The translations under genes were made by a program, and so were the position numbers. From NCBI RefSeq assembly GCF_035982055.1, contig NZ_CP108427.1:7563001-7627000 (forward strand): DNA of 64,000 nt, given 5' to 3'. Source of the DNA: Streptomyces sp. NBC_01288 (lineage in GTDB: Bacteria > Actinomycetota > Actinomycetes > Streptomycetales > Streptomycetaceae). This document shows, piece after piece, positions 59,632 to 64,000 of this stretch. The notes beneath the pieces were generated by a model that searched no databases, was not told where the DNA came from, and saw nothing but the letters and a program-made list of their open reading frames with translations. Each line of letters begins with the position of its first letter. Position 1 is the first letter of the stretch.

Positions 59632-60420
59632 TCAGCCCCGCACGCCGCACAGATGCAGCAGCGCGGCCACCGCCCGGTACGGATCCGTCCGCCCGGCCCG
59701 CTCCTCGGCGGCCAGCAGCGGCTCGACGTCCGCCGGGATCTCGGCCCCTTCCGGAGCCGTGTCGGTGAAGACCCGCACGCCGTACCAGGACTGCAACGGC
59801 GCCCCGATCCCCGCCAGCGTCGCCGTCAGTGTGTCCAGCCGGTCCGCCCGCGCGTCGATGCCGAGCCGATTGCGGTACGCGGCCGAGTCGAAAGCGGCCG
59901 CCGTGGCCGCCCAGTCCCAGGACAGCCCGGGCCGCATGGCCAACGCGTCGGCGTTCCGCACGAGCAGCGACAGCAGCCCGCCCGGCGCCAGCATTCGGGC
60001 GAGACCCGCGAGCAGCGGATCGGGCTCGGACACGTACATCAGTACGCCATGACAGAGCACGACGTCGAAGCTGCCCGGCAGGAAGTGCACGCCGGTGTCC
60101 CGGCCGTCGCCCTCGATGATGCGGACCCGCTCCCGGATGCCCTCGGGCTCGCCGGACAGCGACTCACGGGCCGCGGCGACCATCTTCGGTTCCTGTTCGA
60201 GCCCGGTCACCTGATGCCCGGCCCGGGCCAGCCGCAGTGCCTGCGTGCCCTGGCCCATCCCGACGTCGAGCACCCGCAACCGCCGGCCGACCGGATACCG
60301 ACCGGCTATCTGCTCGTCGAGCTGCCGGGCCACCAGCTCCTGTCGTACGACATTCCGCAACCCGCCCAGCCTGCTCAGCCAGGCATCCGCCGCGCCCCCG
60401 GAGAATGACTCCGCGCTCAG
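59632..60420 (-). CDS. SAM-dependent methyltransferase, probable CTG start
   Basis: 262 residues. SAM motif RVLDVGMGQGTQALRLARAG, then VTGLEQEPKM, IIEGDGRDTG, FDVVLCHGVLMYV and LAPGGLLSLLVRNADAL; CmoM-like. The conserved N-terminus SAESFSGGAADAWLSRLGGLRNV has no ATG, GTG or TTG in frame just ahead of it. A CTG at 60418-60420 overlaps the DUF3043 stop as CTGA, the pattern of translational coupling, so it is the preferred start. Confidence 0.8.
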   Translation of the reverse strand: MSAESFSGGAADAWLSRLGGLRNVVRQELVARQLDEQIAGRYPVGRRLRVLDVGMGQGTQALRLARAGHQVTGLEQEPKMVAAARESLSGEPEGIRERVRIIEGDGRDTGVHFLPGSFDVVLCHGVLMYVSEPDPLLAGLARMLAPGGLLSLLVRNADALAMRPGLSWDWAATAAAFDSAAYRNRLGIDARADRLDTLTATLAGIGAPLQSWYGVRVFTDTAPEGAEIPADVEPLLAAEERAGRTDPYRAVAALLHLCGVRG

Positions 60421-61019
60421 GGCCGCTCTCCGCGCTTGACCTGCGGCTTCGGCAGCCGGAGTCGACGCATCTGGAGGGAGCGCATGAGGGCGTACCAGAC
60501 CGTGCCCTTGGTGTCCTGGCCCGGGAAGCGCTCGGCGAGCAGCTTGCGCAGCCGGAACACGCTCCAGAAGGAGTCGACCACGATCAGCACGATCACCACG
60601 AGCCACAGCAGCAGCGCGATGTTCTGGAGTGCGGGGATCTGCACCACGCTGAGCACGAGGATCACCACGGCCAGCGGCAGGAAGAACTCGGCGATGTTGA
60701 TGCGCGAGTCGATGTAGTCACGCCCGAACTTGCGGATCGGACCCCTGTCACGGAGGGGCAGATCCCGCTCGTTGCCACGGCCGGAGAGCGCCTGGCGCTG
60801 CTTCTCCATCGCCGTGCGCCGCTCGTCGCGCTGGCGCTTGGAGGCGTCCTTGCGCGACATCGAGGTGTTGGCGACGCTGCGGCGCTGAGTCTGGGACTCA
60901 CTGCGCTTGGGCGTGGGCCGACCCTTCGGGGCCTGAGGGTCTCGGGGCATTGTGGAGTCGGTCAGCGACACCTTGTCGGTGGACGCTGCCTTCTCTTCCT
61001 TGGCGCGGCTACGGAACAC
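60417..61019 (-). CDS. DUF3043 membrane protein
   Basis: 200 residues from the GTG at 61019 (VFRSRAKEEKAASTDKV). Charged N-terminal half (PRDPQAPKGRPTPKR, MSRKDASKRQRDERRTAME), two spans (FFLPLAVVILVLSVV and ALLLWLVVIVLIVV) and a short basic tail. Conserved in actinobacteria; unknown function. Overlaps the methyltransferase start by 4 bp. Confidence 0.85.
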   Translation of the reverse strand: MFRSRAKEEKAASTDKVSLTDSTMPRDPQAPKGRPTPKRSESQTQRRSVANTSMSRKDASKRQRDERRTAMEKQRQALSGRGNERDLPLRDRGPIRKFGRDYIDSRINIAEFFLPLAVVILVLSVVQIPALQNIALLLWLVVIVLIVVDSFWSVFRLRKLLAERFPGQDTKGTVWYALMRSLQMRRLRLPKPQVKRGERP

Positions 61020-61296
61020 AAAACCCAAGGGTAAGGGGTGAATGGGGTTGGACCCCAGCCCTGTGGGGAACGATCCGGCAACACCGCTCGTCTGTAGGGG
61101 GACAGAGAAGGACGTCATGAGCGGGTCCTGCCAGGGGAGCACCTACTCCTCAGGCTGGATCAGGACCGCGGTCAGTCGTCCTTGGGGATGAGCGCATCCG
61201 TCCCCGAACAGTGCGGTAATGGATGCAGGGCCCGTACTGTTGGTCCTGTTGTAGTCGCTGTAGCTGGAGTCCGTCAGAAGGGGGCGCGCGAAGCCC

Positions 61297-62100
61297 ATGA
61301 GCGGTGTCATGAAGCGTATGGGGATGATCTTCCGCGCGAAGGCGAACAAGGCCCTTGACCGGGCCGAGGACCCGCGCGAAACCCTCGATTACTCGTACCA
61401 GAAGCAGCTGGAGCTGCTTCAGAAGGTGCGCCGGGGAGTGGCCGACGTCGCCACCTCCCGCAAGCGTCTGGAGCTCCAGCTCAACCAGTTGCAGTCGCAG
61501 TCCTCGAAGCTGGAGGACCAGGGCCGCAAGGCGCTCGCCCTCGGCCGCGAGGACCTGGCCCGCGAGGCGCTCTCGCGCCGGGCCGCGCTCCAGCAGCAGG
61601 TGACCGACCTGGAGACGCAGCACACCACGCTCCAGGGCGAGGAGGAGAAGCTCACCCTCGCGGCCCAGCGCCTCCAGGCCAAGGTGGACGCCTTCCGTAC
61701 GAAGAAGGAGACCATCAAGGCCACGTACACGGCGGCCCAGGCGCAGACCCGGATCGGCGAGGCCTTCAGCGGCATCTCCGAGGAGATGGGCGATGTCGGG
61801 CTTGCCATCCAGCGGGCCGAGGACAAGACCCAGCAGCTCCAGGCCCGCGCCGGCGCGATCGACGAACTGCTTGCCTCCGGCGCCCTGGACGACCCGACCG
61901 GCATGGCCAAGGACGACATCCAGGCCGAGCTGGAACGCCTGTCCGGTGGTACGGATGTGGAGCTGGAACTCCAGCGCATGAAGGCGGAGCTGGCCGGCGG
62001 TTCGTCCGCTTCACAGCAGGCGATCGAAGGCGGCAAGGACCAGTCCCAGTCGCAGTCGTCCTCGCAGCCGCAGGACACCCCGCGTTTCGACAAGCAGTAG
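61297..62100 (+). CDS. pspA: Phage shock protein A (PspA/IM30/Vipp1 family)
   Basis: 267 residues. Long coiled-coil protein: MKRMGMIFRAKANKALDRAEDP is the amphipathic N-terminal helix, followed by heptad-rich helices to about residue 220 and a Gln/Ser-rich tail (SQSQSSSQPQ). It coats damaged membrane and stabilises it. ATG at 61297 or 61309. A SigE-type promoter is expected but was not identified. Confidence 0.93.
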   Translation: MSGVMKRMGMIFRAKANKALDRAEDPRETLDYSYQKQLELLQKVRRGVADVATSRKRLELQLNQLQSQSSKLEDQGRKALALGREDLAREALSRRAALQQQVTDLETQHTTLQGEEEKLTLAAQRLQAKVDAFRTKKETIKATYTAAQAQTRIGEAFSGISEEMGDVGLAIQRAEDKTQQLQARAGAIDELLASGALDDPTGMAKDDIQAELERLSGGTDVELELQRMKAELAGGSSASQQAIEGGKDQSQSQSSSQPQDTPRFDKQ

Positions 62101-62122
62101 GCCCACGCCTGAGGAGGGCGAC

Positions 62123-62401
62123 ATGATCGTACGGATCATGGGGGAGGGGCAGGTGAGGCTGGCCGACGGCCACCTCACCGAGCTGAACAAGTTGGACACC
62201 ATCCTCCTCACGGAGGTCCAGAACGGCGACGGCCCAGCCTTCCGCCAAACCCTCCAGGCCCTCCTGGCAAAGGTCCGGGAACTGGGCGAGCCCTTGCCGG
62301 ACGACTCCCTGGAGCCGTCGGAGCTGATCCTCCCGGCCGAGGACGCGACCCTGGAGGAGGTCCGGGACCTGCTGAGCGACGACGGCTTGATCCCGGGGTG
62401 A
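62123..62401 (+). CDS. pspAA: PspA-associated protein PspAA
   Basis: 92 residues (MIVRIMGEGQVRLADGHLTELNKLD), the small acidic partner found right after pspA in actinobacteria; 22-bp gap with GAGGAGGG. Role is unknown beyond association with the Psp response. Confidence 0.9.
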   Translation: MIVRIMGEGQVRLADGHLTELNKLDTILLTEVQNGDGPAFRQTLQALLAKVRELGEPLPDDSLEPSELILPAEDATLEEVRDLLSDDGLIPG

Positions 62402-62425
62402 TCCTTCAGTGCCGGTGACCGTATT

Positions 62426-62472
62426 CAGCCCGTCCGGCGTTTGAGGACGAGGCCGTTCAGGCCGAAGCGGGG
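62426..62472 (-). repeat. 47-bp dispersed element, copy 3 (inverted)
   Basis: Exact reverse complement of copies 1 and 2; lies 25 bases after the pspAA stop and just before the histidine kinase gene. Confidence 0.9.
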
Positions 62473-62536
62473 GTGGGGGCGACAGCCCCCGGTACGGGGT
62501 CACCCCAGCACCGGTCACTCACAAGGAGACGTACCG

Positions 62537-63784
62537 TTGGCCCCCGTTCCGCCCCCGGCAGGGACCCGCACCCTCGACCGGGCCCGCTGCCAAGCGAAGG
62601 CGCACCCTTCCGCCCTGGACGCGGCGCTCGCCGCCGCGGTGCTCGTCTGCATGGTCGCCGGATCCTTCGTCGACCCCCACGGGGACAACGGTGTGAGCTG
62701 GGGCCTCCGCACCCCCGCCCCCCTCAGCCTGATCCTGATGGCGGTCGGCGCCGCCGCGCTGGTCAAACGCCGCCGCGCCCCCATGCTGGTGCTCGCCGTC
62801 ACCGCCACCGCCTCCCTCATCGAGAGCGTCACCAGCGACCCCCGCGCCCCGGTCGCGATGTCCGCCGTGGTCGCCCTGTTCACCGTCGCCGTCACCACCG
62901 ACCGCTCGACGACCTGGCGCGTCGCCCTGCTCACGATGACCGTGCTGACAGGCGCCGCGATGCTCGGCGGCCCCCTCCCTTGGTACGCCCAGGAGAACCT
63001 CGGCATCTTCGCCTGGACCGGCATGGCGGCCGCCGCCGGCGACGCCGTACGCAGCCGTAAGGAATTCGTGCACGCCATACGCGAGCGCGCCGAACGGGCC
63101 GAACGCACCCGCGAGGAGGAGGCCCGCCGCCGGGTCGCCGAGGAACGCCTCCGCATCGCCCGCGACCTGCACGACGTGGTCGCGCACCACATCGCCCTGG
63201 TCAACGTCCAGGCCGGAGTCGCCGCACACGTCATGGACAAGCGCCCCGACCAGGCCAAGGAAGCCCTCGCGCACGTACGCGAGGCCAGCCGCTCCGCGCT
63301 CAACGAACTCCGGGCCACCGTCGGCCTGTTGCGCCAGTCCGGCGACCCCGAGGCCCCCACCGAACCGGCCCCGGGCCTCGACCGCCTCGAAGAACTCGCC
63401 GGCACCTTCCGCAGCGCCGGCCTCCAGGTCGAGGTCGCCCGCGCGGACAACGGCACCACGCTCCCCGCAGCCGTGGACCTGGCCGCGTACCGCGTCATCC
63501 AGGAAGCCCTCACCAACGTGCAGAAACACGCCGGTACGGAGGCGAAGGCCGAGGTGAGTGTCGTCCGCGTGGGCCCGAACGTGGAGGTCACCGTCCTCGA
63601 CAACGGCTCCGGCGAGGACCACGACCCCGACTCCGGCGGCGGGCACGGCCTGCTCGGCATGCGCGAGCGCGTCACCGCCCTGCGCGGCACCCTCACCACC
63701 GGTCCCCGGTACGGAGGCGGCTTCCGCGTGCATGCGATCCTGCCGGTCAAGACCCGCCCACGCGCCTCGGGGGACCCCGTATGA
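62537..63784 (+). CDS. NarL-type sensor histidine kinase
   Basis: 415 residues from a TTG at 62537, with AAGGAG at 62523-62528; no ATG or GTG fits. Four or five membrane spans to about residue 165, then HisKA_3 with phospho-acceptor H212 in RIARDLHDVVAHHIALVNVQAG, and HATPase motifs (VIQEALTNVQKHAG, VLDNGSG, GHGLLGMRERV). Signal is unknown. The stop overlaps the regulator start (ATGA). Confidence 0.92.
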   Translation: MAPVPPPAGTRTLDRARCQAKAHPSALDAALAAAVLVCMVAGSFVDPHGDNGVSWGLRTPAPLSLILMAVGAAALVKRRRAPMLVLAVTATASLIESVTSDPRAPVAMSAVVALFTVAVTTDRSTTWRVALLTMTVLTGAAMLGGPLPWYAQENLGIFAWTGMAAAAGDAVRSRKEFVHAIRERAERAERTREEEARRRVAEERLRIARDLHDVVAHHIALVNVQAGVAAHVMDKRPDQAKEALAHVREASRSALNELRATVGLLRQSGDPEAPTEPAPGLDRLEELAGTFRSAGLQVEVARADNGTTLPAAVDLAAYRVIQEALTNVQKHAGTEAKAEVSVVRVGPNVEVTVLDNGSGEDHDPDSGGGHGLLGMRERVTALRGTLTTGPRYGGGFRVHAILPVKTRPRASGDPV

Positions 63785-64000
63785 CGACGATCCGTGTCCT
63801 GCTCGCCGACGACCAGGCCCTGCTGCGCAGCGCCTTCCGCGTACTCGTCGACTCCGAGCCCGACATGGAGGTCGTGGGAGAGGCTTCGGACGGCGCACAG
63901 GCCGTACGACTGGCGAAGGAGGAGCGGGTCGACGTCGTGCTGATGGACATCCGGATGCCCGGCACGGACGGCCTCGCCGCGACCCGCATGATCAGCGCCG
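63781..64000 (+). CDS. LuxR/NarL-family response regulator (3' end outside window)
   Basis: First 73 residues of a receiver domain: IRVLLADDQALLRSAFRVLVDSEPDMEVVGEASDG with D-D acidic pocket and phospho-acceptor D56 in VDVVLMDIRMPGTDGL. Partner of the kinase at 62537; the DNA-binding domain lies beyond the window. Confidence 0.92.
   Translation, partial: MTTIRVLLADDQALLRSAFRVLVDSEPDMEVVGEASDGAQAVRLAKEERVDVVLMDIRMPGTDGLAATRMISA

Noticed and set aside
1..64000. CRISPR array
   Set aside because: All repeat arrays found lack unique spacers of constant length; no cas gene is present.

Overview
The window is high-GC chromosomal DNA with strong G/C bias at third codon positions, GTG and TTG starts, four-base stop/start overlaps and typical actinomycete families (GlnR-controlled glnA, DUF397/XRE pairs, DUF3043, DUF4191, Psp system). 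This points to a Streptomyces. From memory, the order glnA - RDD protein - DUF4191 - SCO2195-type protein - lipA - lipB - regulator - (insert) - aceE - GntR - E2 - lpd - pepA - (insert) - cobS ... cobT ... cobU - htrA - DUF3043 - pspA - two-component system matches the S. coelicolor core around SCO2165-SCO2198. The window would then be core genome with several accessory insertions. No rRNA, tRNA, CRISPR array or intact transposase gene was seen.

Layout. 1-2.7 kb: divergent arsenic-resistance locus (arsM and an ArsC/Spx-like gene leftward; arsR, an aquaporin and thioredoxin-type arsC rightward) with no ArsB or Acr3 pump visible. 2.9-8.8 kb: small conserved protein, a 36-bp minisatellite, an AlkZ-like protein, a DUF2252 protein, a small membrane protein, and the pspAB-htpX pair. 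9-18.6 kb: nitrogen and lipoate core: glnA with a well-matched double GlnR box, an RDD protein, a two-component flavin monooxygenase/reductase pair, DUF4191, the SCO2195-type protein, lipA, lipB and a TPR regulator. 18.6-25.6 kb: FAD amine oxidoreductase with a repeat insertion, TIGR01777 epimerase, GNAT, MarP-like protease, peptidoglycan amidase and a FemX-like protein, mostly cell-envelope functions. 25.6-31.8 kb: accessory zone with a WhiJ-type trio (anti-sigma-like kinase, XRE/DUF5753, DUF397 with a fourfold internal repeat), a plasmid-type winged-helix protein and small unknowns. 31.8-42.6 kb: WYL regulator, then aceE, GntR regulator, E2, lpdA and pepA.

42.9-49.5 kb is the most interesting part. 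Five same-strand genes, four of them joined by 4-bp overlaps, encode an Agd3-like secreted deacetylase, a PelF-type GT4 glycosyltransferase, a roughly 12-TM membrane protein, a spherulin-4/Sph3-like GH135 protein and a GH114 endo-polygalactosaminidase lipoprotein. This is the enzyme set expected for a partly deacetylated alpha-1,4-polygalactosamine exopolysaccharide, like fungal galactosaminogalactan or bacterial Pel. 49.6-58 kb: cobS, cobT and an MBL-CobU fusion interleaved with membrane proteins including an MprF-like lysyltransferase, plus a MITE-like element. 58-64 kb: HtrA-like protease, methyltransferase, DUF3043 protein, pspA-pspAA and a NarL-type two-component system cut by the window end.

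The working themes are: lipoate synthesis (lipA/lipB) beside two of its client complexes (aceE, E2, lpd); envelope-stress response split between pspAB-htpX at 7-9 kb and pspA-pspAA at 61-62 kb; and dispersed Streptomyces palindromes marking many gene borders. These include at least eight copies of a GCGCAGTTCCCCGCGCC element and three identical 47-bp copies of a second element.
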